Part shown: piece by piece, positions 51,167-59,352 of the stretch | Layout of the letters: the number at the start of each line of letters is the position of its first letter | How positions within the stretch are numbered: the first letter of the stretch is position 1 | Origin: Paenibacillus sp. FSL R5-0517 | GTDB lineage: Bacteria > Bacillota > Bacilli > Paenibacillales > Paenibacillaceae | DNA length: 64,000 nt | NCBI RefSeq assembly: GCF_037974355.1 | Contig: NZ_CP150235.1 | Span: 4,960,001 to 5,024,000, forward strand | Direction of reading: 5' to 3' | Notes under the pieces: model-generated | The model's database searches: none | What the model saw: the letters and a program-made list of their open reading frames with translations, nothing else | Told to the model about the DNA's origin: nothing | Translations under genes and position numbers: made by a program

Positions 51167-52481
51167 TAGCTGCTACCTCCTCAAATAACCTTGAAAAATA
51201 GGAAATGAGCTTATCTCTGACTCTCTTATTGCCTGTTAATATTATTTTATCATTTAATAATGAGATTAGCTCATCATCTTCATAGTCTATTCGATCCACA
51301 TACTTTTCAATTTCCTCCAAGTTGATGTTGTTTGATAGCATGTATTTTGACAGTACAATATAACCAATAAACATCAAAGGATGACTCTTCGTGCGATTCT
51401 TACGTTGTTTGATGTCTGTCGAGAATTCATCGGGGTAATTTCCCACTAAATACGCAAAAAATTCATTCAGATACTTAGAGGTTTTGATTACATCCAATTG
51501 CCTTTCAAGGTGATACACCTTATCAATTGCGTATGTCATAATATCAAAAATGGTTAGTTCACCAGCCAACTCACTAATCGCATTAGATGACGCAATCTGT
51601 TTACCTATTTCAGATTTTTGTTGAAGATCAGATACAACTTTATCCGAAAGTCTTTCTTGAGCAAGCTCTTTTCTTCTTTCTTTCTTGAGTACATTAATTG
51701 TGTTTAATTGACTGAAAAATTTCTTAGCAGTTTCATCATCATATACTCTAATGGATAGTATTTCATTTAGTTCAGCATTTGGATTCATCTGTAATGCTGC
51801 TACAGCGCCTTGTAAGCGGTGGAACCCATCGAGTATAGATATAACCGCACCCTCGTTAATTGTAAGTGTTCTGGAACCATCATGATACGCTACAGGATCA
51901 ACCTCAGTTGAGTATACGTTCAATGTAATCATATCTTCAAAGTACTGATTGCCAGCCATTTTAGAAGCGATTCTTCTAACACTTGCCCTGTTCACAATCG
52001 GAGTTTTAACTATCCCTCCAGATTTATTCTCTTTATAGACTACCCCACGTTGTGTTTCTTCTTCGTAAACAATTAATTGACTACTTACCATCTCAACTAA
52101 TTTCTGAATAGATATCTTAGTTAGATAGCTATCAAACTTTATTTCTAATGTATCGATGAACGTTAGAGGTAAAGAAAGCTTGTCATCTTCGTTGTTTAGT
52201 GCATGTTCAGAATCCCTTATTTCTCTTTCACCAAATAAAGAGCTTGGTTCTAATTCTTTGTGATTCAACAGATCATGTAACCCACGAGTCAATCCGATGA
52301 GATACTGAAATTCCGTTTCTTTAAGCGTGTTTTCATCCTGTATAATTGATTGCAACAAGCCAAATGGAACTCTGTATTCTGCAAGTATCTTGTTTAATTC
52401 ATACAATTTACGTCGAGAATGTTTGATTTCTTTTAGAGCGTTAGCTATTCTTTGTTCAATTTGCTCTCTTTCAATTTTCAT
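51159..52481 (-). CDS. DGQHR-type (DndB/YopQ-like) protein
   Basis: A 440-aa protein. AVISILDGFHRLQGAVAAL is a variant of the DGQHR motif of DndB-like domains, and FFSQLNTINVLKKERRKELA follows as in that family. It is similar in size and position to YopQ, which lies beside YopR in SPbeta. The ATG at 52481 follows GAAGGGAG. It may modulate the integrase-fold repressor encoded next to it. A role in DNA phosphorothioation is unlikely, because no dnd genes are present. Confidence 0.6.
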   Translation of the reverse strand: MKIEREQIEQRIANALKEIKHSRRKLYELNKILAEYRVPFGLLQSIIQDENTLKETEFQYLIGLTRGLHDLLNHKELEPSSLFGEREIRDSEHALNNEDDKLSLPLTFIDTLEIKFDSYLTKISIQKLVEMVSSQLIVYEEETQRGVVYKENKSGGIVKTPIVNRASVRRIASKMAGNQYFEDMITLNVYSTEVDPVAYHDGSRTLTINEGAVISILDGFHRLQGAVAALQMNPNAELNEILSIRVYDDETAKKFFSQLNTINVLKKERRKELAQERLSDKVVSDLQQKSEIGKQIASSNAISELAGELTIFDIMTYAIDKVYHLERQLDVIKTSKYLNEFFAYLVGNYPDEFSTDIKQRKNRTKSHPLMFIGYIVLSKYMLSNNINLEEIEKYVDRIDYEDDELISLLNDKIILTGNKRVRDKLISYFSRLFEEVAANE

Positions 52482-52668
52482 TATGTAGTTACTCCCTTCA
52501 TACATTACATACAACATGGTATCACATATATTATAAAATAATAAGGAACACTTTTATACTCCCGAAATTCGGAACCACAGTGTCACCGGGTGACACGATT
52601 GTATGGGGCTATGATTGGTTGTGCTGGAGTTTTGGGAGTTGGACAGACATAATGAGGGTAAACAAAAA

Positions 52669-52687
52669 ACAGCCGTGTGAGGGCTGT
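52669..52687 (-). terminator. terminator after the small membrane gene
   Basis: ACAGCC / GGCTGT with a 7-nt loop, then six Ts on the minus strand. Confidence 0.75.
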
Positions 52688-52888
52688 CTAGAAGTTTATT
52701 TGAGGTATTTCTGGTTTAAGCGGCGTAAGAACTGATGCAATAAACCTTGATACATGCTCGATAGAGTGTTCAACAATATTGCCCACACCTTGATAGCTAT
52801 AGTCTGTCTTGTAAGCAATGTAAAACAAGATGAGAAATGCAGAGCCACCAACAAGTATAAGCTTGTCCTTTAACGATAATGATCTCAT
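52688..52888 (-). CDS. 66-aa small membrane protein
   Basis: One membrane helix (LILVGGSAFLILFYIAYKTD) is followed by a charged C-terminus. The ATG at 52888 follows AAAGGGAGG. It is the first gene inside the element at the sigK 5' end. Unknown function. Confidence 0.65.
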   Translation of the reverse strand: MRSLSLKDKLILVGGSAFLILFYIAYKTDYSYQGVGNIVEHSIEHVSRFIASVLTPLKPEIPQINF

Positions 52889-52992
52889 GTACAACCTCCC
52901 TTTTTGTATAGGGATATTATACCATGTGACTACTACATGCTTGCAAATTACCAACGGCTTTCAATCCCGCTCACTAAATATAGAGTTTAATC

Positions 52993-53134
52993 CTACACTA
53001 TATGTACAGTAGATGTTTTCTTAATTGCTTTCCGTGTTTTATTTGATCCCCTAACCAACTTTTCGAGAGTCAATTTCCCTTTAAGAATAAGGGTTAATCC
53101 GTCTTCAATCTTACCTTGTTTTGTGTTTACATTA
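52993..53134 (-). other. 47-codon alternative C-terminus of the recombinase in the excised circle
   Basis: Joining the recombinase reading frame at the core (…H-R-Q) to this end of the element continues in frame through 47 codons (DNVNTKQGKIEDGLTLILKG, then KLTLEKLVRGSNKTRKAIKK to VHIV) and stops at TAG 52993-52995. The tail is Lys/Arg-rich. In the integrated state this DNA is separated from the recombinase by 34 kb and has no start codon of its own. Confidence 0.75.
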
Positions 53135-53336
53135 TCTTGACGATATGCGCGACGAGGCGCAGATTGTGTTCAATGAGCAGATTGCGAGAGTGAGCATTGC
53201 CTTCAGCCATAAGGCGTAAATGTTTGGCTTCATCATCCTCAGCCAGTGGCTGGGGGAACGCATTATTTTTGACATACGAGACGAGTAACGTTAACTCTTT
53301 AATGAATAGAGCAATTGCGGTAAACAATCCGGGCAC
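53127..53336 (-). CDS. sigK: sigma-K, 5' part (N-terminal half)
   Basis: Starts at GTG 53336 with AGGAGGTG seven bases upstream. It encodes the hydrophobic pro-sequence (VPGLFTAIALFIKELTLLVS), then YVKNNAFPQPL and the start of region 2 (IEHNLRLVAHIVK). It runs through the core and stops two codons later (IM-stop at 53127). Equivalent to the spoIVCB half in B. subtilis. The pro-sequence implies activation by SpoIVFB-type proteolysis. Confidence 0.95.
   Translation of the reverse strand: MPGLFTAIALFIKELTLLVSYVKNNAFPQPLAEDDEAKHLRLMAEGNAHSRNLLIEHNLRLVAHIVKIM
53135..53144 (-). other. attachment core at the sigK 5' end
   Basis: ATCGTCAAGA on the minus strand, identical to 17064-17073. Only these ten bases are shared; flanking bases differ (CAT versus CAC upstream, TAATG versus AATTC downstream). 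Confidence 0.85.
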
Positions 53337-53399
53337 AGATGACACCTCCTGCAGTTTTACAACGATCTGGCCTGAGCACATGTGGGAACAGGGTCGATT

Positions 53400-53408
53400 T
53401 ATTGTATG
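53400..53408 (-). promoter_or_regulatory. putative sigma-E/sigma-K promoter of sigK
   Basis: CATACAATA on the minus strand, about 63 bp before the GTG, fits both the sigma-E (CATACAnT) and sigma-K (CATAnnnTA) -10 consensus. An AC dinucleotide 17 nt upstream fits the sigma-K -35. The rest of 53337-53660 has nothing else recognisable. Confidence 0.6.
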
Positions 53409-53660
53409 TAGGCAGAGGCCCAGAAGTGCATGTACGGGGAAATAGGTACGGGCTATAAAGCTTTAAAAAATATTATTTTATGTAAATGGAGTGTGTAGCA
53501 TATGCAACCTTTTAATATCGCCATTCTCCTTTCTTAATAAAGCATTAACTTCATGAAGTTACGATAAAAGAAATTTATTCCATTAAAGTTGTAAACATGC
53601 TAACATAATAAAATGCTACTTTTTGACTACTAATTAGTACATAAGACTCAGGAGGATGTT

Positions 53661-54011
53661 ATGGGAACCGTATCACAACAGAAGGCGAAAAAGGAAATTA
53701 AGAAAGTAGACAGACTTGGCAGAGCAGTAGTATCCTTTATATTTAGTTTTATTGGATTAGCCTCCCTCGGTTTATTCCATATGGCAATGGAAGCAAATAA
53801 AAGCTACAATACAAATGGAAACGGAATAATGATCACAATGGCATTGGTTCTATTAATTAACGCAACTAGTTTTTTTCTTGGCATGAGTGCTCGACGTTCA
53901 ACATCGGGAAGAGGGTTGGCTATTGCGGCAATTACTATAAGCTCAATTCCACTGGCTCTTATGCTTCTATTAATAATAGGTACAATGCTTGCCATGTTTT
54001 TAATGAACTAA
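53661..54011 (+). CDS. small DUF4190-like membrane protein
   Basis: A 116-aa protein with a charged N-terminus (QQKAKKEIKKVDRLGRA) and three membrane segments (residues about 25-45, 58-78, 88-114). CAGGAGG precedes the ATG. It is similar in pattern to DUF4190-type proteins. The terminator follows at once. It is divergent from sigK. Confidence 0.65.
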   Translation: MGTVSQQKAKKEIKKVDRLGRAVVSFIFSFIGLASLGLFHMAMEANKSYNTNGNGIMITMALVLLINATSFFLGMSARRSTSGRGLAIAAITISSIPLALMLLLIIGTMLAMFLMN

Positions 54012-54025
54012 GCCCTCACTGGGCT
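54010..54025 (+). terminator. terminator after the small membrane gene
   Basis: AAGCCC / GGGCTT with a short loop, then TTTTT. Confidence 0.75.
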
Positions 54026-54164
54026 TTTTTTATTTCATCAGTACTAATGTCAAGTGGATAGATCCCCCTTCAATCTAAATGTGTATTTTCAAGAAAACTA
54101 AAAAAAGGTGACACCTCATGGCCACCTGACACTAAATAAATGATTATAAGACCTTACGAAGATT

Positions 54165-54347
54165 TCACAGGCTCACAGAAACAATGGAGCCCACCCGCTG
54201 AAGCAGGAGAAATTCTTTCTCCACACTTTCGATAAAATACTTCTTTTCACCAAATAGGACAACATCATTCTGGGCTAATGAAACATCGCTTTTAAAATAG
54301 ATCACATTGTCCGTTTCACGGAACGCACCTTTGTAATAAAACATCAT
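54165..54347 (-). CDS. 60-aa hypothetical protein
   Basis: A small beta-rich protein (MMFYYKGAFRETDNVIYFKS ... KKYFIESVEKEFLLLQ). The ATG at 54347 follows GAAGGAGAG; the ATG at 54365 lies within that site. Unknown function. Confidence 0.6.
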   Translation of the reverse strand: MMFYYKGAFRETDNVIYFKSDVSLAQNDVVLFGEKKYFIESVEKEFLLLQRVGSIVSVSL

Positions 54348-54490
54348 ATCCCTCTCCTTCATCACAGTACCTATACCTATGTAATAATAAATTAAACCAA
54401 TACGTACACTCTCATTAACCCCAACTACAAAATTAATAATACTCTAAATGTTCCATTCAGATGACTTGATTCATCATAAAAACACAAAAA

Positions 54491-54519
54491 CCCCAGCTCT
54501 GTACGTAACAGAACTGAGG
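54491..54519 (-). terminator. terminator downstream of the esterase
   Basis: CCTCAGTTCTGT / ACAGAGCTGGGG followed by TTTTTGTGTTTTT on the minus strand. Confidence 0.85.
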
Positions 54520-54587
54520 CAGCGGCCATTCAATATAATTCCCAGTACATATCCTTAAAACTCTAAACCCCTAGGAGTGCCGGTTAA

Positions 54588-55535
54588 TTATTTGAAGATT
54601 CGTTGTGAGAACTGATACAGGCCGCTGTTCCAGACAGATGGTTCGTGTCCACCTACATCCAGATAAAACGTATGCGGAATGTTCATGCTGCTCAAGCCGT
54701 TTTTGAAATTCTGGCTGACCCATAACAGACCATCACTCGATCCGCAGGAGATCCACAACAATTTCAGTTGGCTAGCAACTTGTCCCGGGTTGGACACCAG
54801 CTGCGATACAGATTGCGTATTCGGTGCAGCCGAGAAGGCCCCTACCCAAGCGAAGGTATTCAGATTTTTCAATCCGAAGTTAAGTGACTGCCCACCACCC
54901 ATGGACAGACCGGCCAGCGCACGACTATTCTTGTCTTTGTATACCGGATAATTAGCCTCGATGTGAGGAATCAGATCCTTGAGCAGGTCTTGTTCAAACC
55001 GTTCAAACGCAGCCACTTTGTCCGGAGCAAAGATGTCACCCACTGGACGGTCGTCCTTCATGGCACGGCCATTCGGCATAACAACGATCATATCTGACAG
55101 TTTGCCTTCGGAATACAGGTTGTCCAGAATATTCTTCGGTTTCATAGCGTTAACCCACTCATACTCATCCCCGCCGATGCCGTGCAAGAGATACAGAACG
55201 TTATACTTTTTATTCGGAGAATATCCTGGCGGTGTATACACCGTCGCTTTCCGTGTATTTCCTACCGTTGTGGAATAATAGGAGATCAGATTGGTATTGC
55301 CGTGCGGAATATTGTTGCGATAGGCATCATAACCCGGCGGTGCAGGCACAACCGGAGTGTTAGCCAGCGCATTTTGCCCGGAATTATCCAGGGTCCCGGT
55401 CGTTCCCTGATCTACCACCGCCTGAATGGGGCTAGGGGCTGCGGTTTCCTGCATATCGGCTGCAGACGCCATTGTAGGTACAAGGAGTGCTGCTGTGATG
55501 GAGAGACTCAGAATCTTGGACAGACCTTTTTTCAT
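54588..55535 (-). CDS. secreted feruloyl-esterase-like hydrolase (CE1 type)
   Basis: A 315-aa protein with signal peptide (MKKGLSKILSLSITAALLVP, cleavage after ASA). The esterase domain has LLHGIGGDEYEWV, the nucleophile elbow LAGLSMGGGQS, a catalytic Asp in CGSSDGL and His in VGGHEPSVW. This is the layout of the xylanase-linked feruloyl/acetyl-xylan esterases. It probably acts on plant cell-wall esters outside the cell. AAAGGAG precedes the ATG at 55535. The stretch 55536-55883 holds no gene. Confidence 0.85.
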   Translation of the reverse strand: MKKGLSKILSLSITAALLVPTMASAADMQETAAPSPIQAVVDQGTTGTLDNSGQNALANTPVVPAPPGYDAYRNNIPHGNTNLISYYSTTVGNTRKATVYTPPGYSPNKKYNVLYLLHGIGGDEYEWVNAMKPKNILDNLYSEGKLSDMIVVMPNGRAMKDDRPVGDIFAPDKVAAFERFEQDLLKDLIPHIEANYPVYKDKNSRALAGLSMGGGQSLNFGLKNLNTFAWVGAFSAAPNTQSVSQLVSNPGQVASQLKLLWISCGSSDGLLWVSQNFKNGLSSMNIPHTFYLDVGGHEPSVWNSGLYQFSQRIFK

Positions 55536-55883
55536 CAGTATCAATCTCCTTTGGAATATGATTTTAAATCGTGTACGAACCTCATAACAGGTCTTTCAGA
55601 TATACAACCCCTAATTGAAAGCCCTTACATTTTAGAGTGAAGTCCCTCCTTCCTACGCACGAATACGTCTTGCTGTTCTTCACCTTTCCTAATACAGATG
55701 CCAACATTCACTATCCATAATTTACAAACAATTCCAATTACATTTTCATTATATCACCTTATATGTCTTGTACATCATCAAAAAACTTAAATATCTATAC
55801 CTTCTACTTAAAAAAGTATACTTCTGCACGCCACCAGACCGTCTATTCACTCCCAACTCCGGATTCATCATGACATAAAAAAA

Positions 55884-55921
55884 CACCTCAATTCTCCATG
55901 TTCAATGGAAGAATTGAGGTG
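55884..55921 (-). terminator. terminator after the MFS gene
   Basis: A near-perfect 17-bp stem (CACCTCAATTCTTCCAT / ATGGAGAATTGAGGTG) followed by seven Ts on the minus strand. Confidence 0.85.
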
Positions 55922-55935
55922 AACGGATTTTATGT

Positions 55936-57183
55936 TCAGCTTGCCGACACAGCTTCTGCGACCTGAGCAACCTCTGGCCCATGATGTTTACGATCCATGA
56001 AGAGACTGAAGAGCAGTCCTAGCAAACCCAATCCGGCAATAACTGCTGCGTACAAAGGTACCGATATAAGACCCGTATGAGTAATTGCATACCCGCCCAG
56101 ATAGGCACCACCTGCATTCCCTAGGTTAAATGCAGAGTGACTTGATGTCGTCGCCAGCAGTGGCGCTTCGCGGGTCATATTCATGATGCGAATCTGTAAT
56201 CCCGGCATAATACCAAAAGCGGCAACCCCCCACAAGAATATCGTGATTACAGCTAGGTAAGGATTCTCCAGCGTAAGCGTAAGTGCAGCCAGAAGCACCG
56301 CCAGGATGCCAAAGTTGACGATCAACGAAGGCATTAGCTTCCAATCTGCGAGACGGCCGCCAACCATGTTGCCCAACGTAACACCGAATCCGAAAAGCAC
56401 CAGAATCCAGGTCACATTGTGCTCGGCAAAACCACTAATGTCCACAAGCATCGGCGTGATGTAAGTAAACACGGCAAACAGACTTCCACAGCCCATTGCT
56501 CCCACGAGCAGAACCAATAATACTTGGGGACGGACCAGATTCCGAAATTGCTGCCCGAGGTTTGCTGGTGCGCCTTGCGGGAGAACGGGAATGAAACGAA
56601 TGATGCCAATCAACGAAATGATGCCCAAGATCGTAATTGCTCCAAAAGATGACCGCCATCCAAGCTGTTGCCCGATAAACGTACCAAACGGAACGCCAAT
56701 GATATTGGCAATCGTTAGCCCCGCGAGAACAACCGATACCGCTCCTGCCCTTCTCTCGGGTGCAACAAGCCGCGTTGCCATGATCGAACCTACACCAAGG
56801 AACGTACCATGGGCAAATGCCGTTAATATCCGCGCTGAAATTAACAACCCGTATGTCGGGGCAATGACAGACAATGCGTTCCCGATAATGAAAATGCACA
56901 TGAGCAACACCAGCAGTTTCTTCTGTGGTATCTTGTGGGTGAACACGGTTAAGATCGGCGCACCTACCGCTACACCAAGTGCATATCCCGTGATGAGTTG
57001 TCCTGCCTGTGGAATGCTTACATTCAAGTCTGTTGCCACATTGGGCAGCAGGCCCATAATGATGAATTCAGTCATACCAATCGCAAAAGCTCCAATCGTC
57101 AGACATAACAGGGACAATGGAAATGCCCCTCGTTTACCAGACTGCGAAGCCTCTAATTCTGTTTTGTGTCCAGTCGTGCTCAT
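55936..57183 (-). CDS. MFS exporter (DHA1, AraJ/YdhP type)
   Basis: A 415-aa protein with 12 membrane segments. GMTEFIIMGLLPNVATDLNV in segment 1, the segment-5 antiporter motif AGLTIANIIGVPFGTFIGQQ, and GYALGVAVGAPILT are typical of sugar/drug exporters of the AraJ group. It is 26 bp downstream of the ADP-ribosylglycohydrolase gene, so an operon is likely. The substrate is unknown. Confidence 0.85.
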   Translation of the reverse strand: MSTTGHKTELEASQSGKRGAFPLSLLCLTIGAFAIGMTEFIIMGLLPNVATDLNVSIPQAGQLITGYALGVAVGAPILTVFTHKIPQKKLLVLLMCIFIIGNALSVIAPTYGLLISARILTAFAHGTFLGVGSIMATRLVAPERRAGAVSVVLAGLTIANIIGVPFGTFIGQQLGWRSSFGAITILGIISLIGIIRFIPVLPQGAPANLGQQFRNLVRPQVLLVLLVGAMGCGSLFAVFTYITPMLVDISGFAEHNVTWILVLFGFGVTLGNMVGGRLADWKLMPSLIVNFGILAVLLAALTLTLENPYLAVITIFLWGVAAFGIMPGLQIRIMNMTREAPLLATTSSHSAFNLGNAGGAYLGGYAITHTGLISVPLYAAVIAGLGLLGLLFSLFMDRKHHGPEVAQVAEAVSAS

Positions 57184-57209
57184 AGATGTTCTCTTCTCCT
57201 ATCTCTTTA

Positions 57210-58136
57210 TCAACGAGTTTCTGTCGCCTTCAACCACAAGGCTTCTGTTAGTTGTTCGAACGTTTCAGGCATAGCCAACTTGTCCCGCCAGTGTGCCGGA
57301 ATACCACTCAGTCCATAATAAGCACCAGCGATCTGTCCGTACACCGCGCCCGTAGTGTCCGCATCATCACCCAGATTAACAGCTAACAATGCGCCTTCTT
57401 CAAAACTTGCCGACTTATGGAACGCCCATAATGCTGCTTCAAGTGAACGAACCACATAACCACTACCCTTAATGTCGGGCGGCTCTTTACTCTGATAGGA
57501 ACCCATGACAACCTCTTCAATTGCGGGCGAAAATACATTCTCTTCCCTCCACTGTCGGCATGTCTCCGGCATTAGCATGACGTCTTTGTCCGCTCCGTGC
57601 AGTCCAGCAACAAGTATGGCAGCCAATACCTCACATGCCTCTACGCTTTCCGCTGCGGCATGCGTTGTGCGAGAACTCAACCCGGCATAGCGGACTGCCT
57701 CGTTTGGTTGATTGGCATAAGCCAACGCGACAGGAGCAAGCCTCATAATAGAGCCGTTGCCCGCCGTCATCGGGTCAGCTGATCCGCTGAAGGCTTCTCC
57801 AGTGATCTCAAACCTCTCCAGAGCACTTCGCGTGGCCCCGCCGATATCGAAGCAGTCGCCTGTACTGCTCATATATCCGACCCTGTACCAATTCGTATAT
57901 CTGCGCATCTGATCCGCAGGATCGAAGTCTGCCTTGCGCACCAAACTTTCTGCCAAACATAGAGCCATGGAGGTATCATCTGTCCACTGTCCTGCTTTTA
58001 GCCCGAATACGCCGCCTCCCACGATATCCGTTACAGGTTCAAATGTGCCCGGACTGCTAAATTCCACGGTAGTTCCGAGCGCATCACCCACTGCAAGCCC
58101 GATGAAGCAGCCATTGAAACGGTCCCTTAGCAGCAT
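57210..58136 (-). CDS. ADP-ribosylglycohydrolase family protein
   Basis: A 308-aa protein of the DraG/ARH family. FIGLAVGDALGTTVEF is the N-terminal motif, GQWTDDTSMALCLAESL supplies the Thr-Asp-Asp metal ligands, and LGDDADTTGAVYGQIAGAYY supplies the second metal site. It removes ADP-ribose from proteins or metabolites in the cytoplasm. GGGAGGAAG precedes the ATG. Confidence 0.9.
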   Translation of the reverse strand: MLLRDRFNGCFIGLAVGDALGTTVEFSSPGTFEPVTDIVGGGVFGLKAGQWTDDTSMALCLAESLVRKADFDPADQMRRYTNWYRVGYMSSTGDCFDIGGATRSALERFEITGEAFSGSADPMTAGNGSIMRLAPVALAYANQPNEAVRYAGLSSRTTHAAAESVEACEVLAAILVAGLHGADKDVMLMPETCRQWREENVFSPAIEEVVMGSYQSKEPPDIKGSGYVVRSLEAALWAFHKSASFEEGALLAVNLGDDADTTGAVYGQIAGAYYGLSGIPAHWRDKLAMPETFEQLTEALWLKATETR

Positions 58137-58637
58137 GCTTGTCTTCCTCCCTTACTCCATATACTTTCAGAATCTTTCTTCTATTTTCCCACAGGGTTTA
58201 ATCCGGCGTAAAGCTAATATTCCTGATTACAGGAACACGATTTCTTCTATTATAAAAGTGTCGAAAGCTGTTGAAGGATCAGAAAAGCCCATTTTCATAA
58301 AAATTCTTTTATTTTATTATGCTGAAAAAACAGTTTATTCAGTACACCGCTTACATGTAAAGGGCTTAACGGTTTGCAAGGTTCATCACTTTCTGAAAAT
58401 ACGTCATCCATGCGAAAATTTTCAATGTAAACATTCATAACACACTTGACCCCCAAGTTTGTCCTATGTTACGGTTTTATTAGCTTTTAACACATATTTT
58501 TTCCCAATTTAATATCCATTAACGATAAACTGCGTCAGATAACATTCCGCAGGTTAATGAATATACGGAAATGAATTTGCAGAAAACTTTCATTTTATTT
58601 TATCCCAAACTAATTCTGAAACAGGAGGAACAAATTT
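58137..58637. other. intergenic region upstream of the HAD-mtlD pair
   Basis: No gene. A TTGACC hexamer lies near 58447, but no clear -10 follows at the usual distance. It presumably carries promoters for both directions. No riboswitch or cre site was recognised. Confidence 0.35.
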
Positions 58638-59306
58638 ATGATTAAGGCACTGGTGTTTGATTTCGACGGAACGATTATTGATACAGAGACAGCATGGTAT
58701 ATTGCTTTTCGTGATGCTTACAAGGAACACGGCGTAGATCTAACCCTGGAGATGTACTCACAATGCATCGGGACCAGTCTGAAAACATTTAATCCGTATG
58801 AGTACCTCATCACAGATTTGAATCTTCCGATCGATCGGGAAGCGTTCAGGGAGTCCGTTCAGTTGCAGCACGCTGCATTGATGAACAAGGAGAAGGTACG
58901 TCCTGGTATTCAGGAATATCTTGAACAAGCACGTGAAGCCGGATTGAAACTCGCTGTAGCCTCCAGCTCCAAACGGGAGTGGGTTGAACAGCATCTGGAA
59001 CAACTGAAACTGAAAGATTATTTTGAAGTCATTCGTACGGCAGATGATGTAGCGAATGTAAAGCCTGACCCGGAACTCTACAATCAAGCGCTTGAAGCCC
59101 TTGGAGTAACTGCAGACGAAGCCGTAGCGATTGAGGATTCACCTAACGGCGCGCGTGCAGCTGCTGCGGCTGGTATGCACTGCGTAGTCATCTCGAATAC
59201 CATCACCGGAACACTGGAATTCGATATGCCTCACCAACGGCTTTCTTGCTTGACTGACCTTGCATTTAACGATTTGATTTCGAAGCCACTCGTCACTACC
59301 GTCTAA
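58638..59306 (+). CDS. HAD-superfamily phosphatase (beta-PGM-like)
   Basis: A 222-aa protein. FDFDGTIIDTE is motif I with the nucleophile Asp, ASSSKREWV is motif II, and KPDPELYNQALEALG and AIEDSPNGARAAAAAGM are motifs III and IV. It belongs to the beta-phosphoglucomutase/YhcW-like group. It lies 46 bp upstream of mtlD, so mannitol-1-phosphate or another sugar phosphate is a plausible substrate. AGGAGG precedes the ATG. Confidence 0.85.
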   Translation: MIKALVFDFDGTIIDTETAWYIAFRDAYKEHGVDLTLEMYSQCIGTSLKTFNPYEYLITDLNLPIDREAFRESVQLQHAALMNKEKVRPGIQEYLEQAREAGLKLAVASSSKREWVEQHLEQLKLKDYFEVIRTADDVANVKPDPELYNQALEALGVTADEAVAIEDSPNGARAAAAAGMHCVVISNTITGTLEFDMPHQRLSCLTDLAFNDLISKPLVTTV

Positions 59307-59352
59307 GGTCTGCACGAATTTCGCAATTTAATCCTTAAGGGGGAGTTCACAC

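Larger units (their letters stand above)
17064..53144. mobile_element. skin-like element interrupting sigK (36,071 bp)
   Basis: The element is bounded by the shared core ATCGTCAAGA in the two halves of sigK. Removing one core plus the DNA between leaves 202 + 497 = 699 nt of uninterrupted sigK (233 codons with the stop). Contents are a SpoIVCA-type recombinase at one end, phage-like control genes at the other, and cargo between. It is more AT-rich than the flanks. Few phage structural genes remain, so it is a domesticated or defective prophage-like element. Confidence 0.93.

Noticed and set aside
51159..52481. DNA phosphorothioation gene dndB
   Set aside because: Only a DGQHR-type motif is shared; no dndA, C, D or E genes are nearby, and the partner is an integrase-fold protein as in SPbeta.
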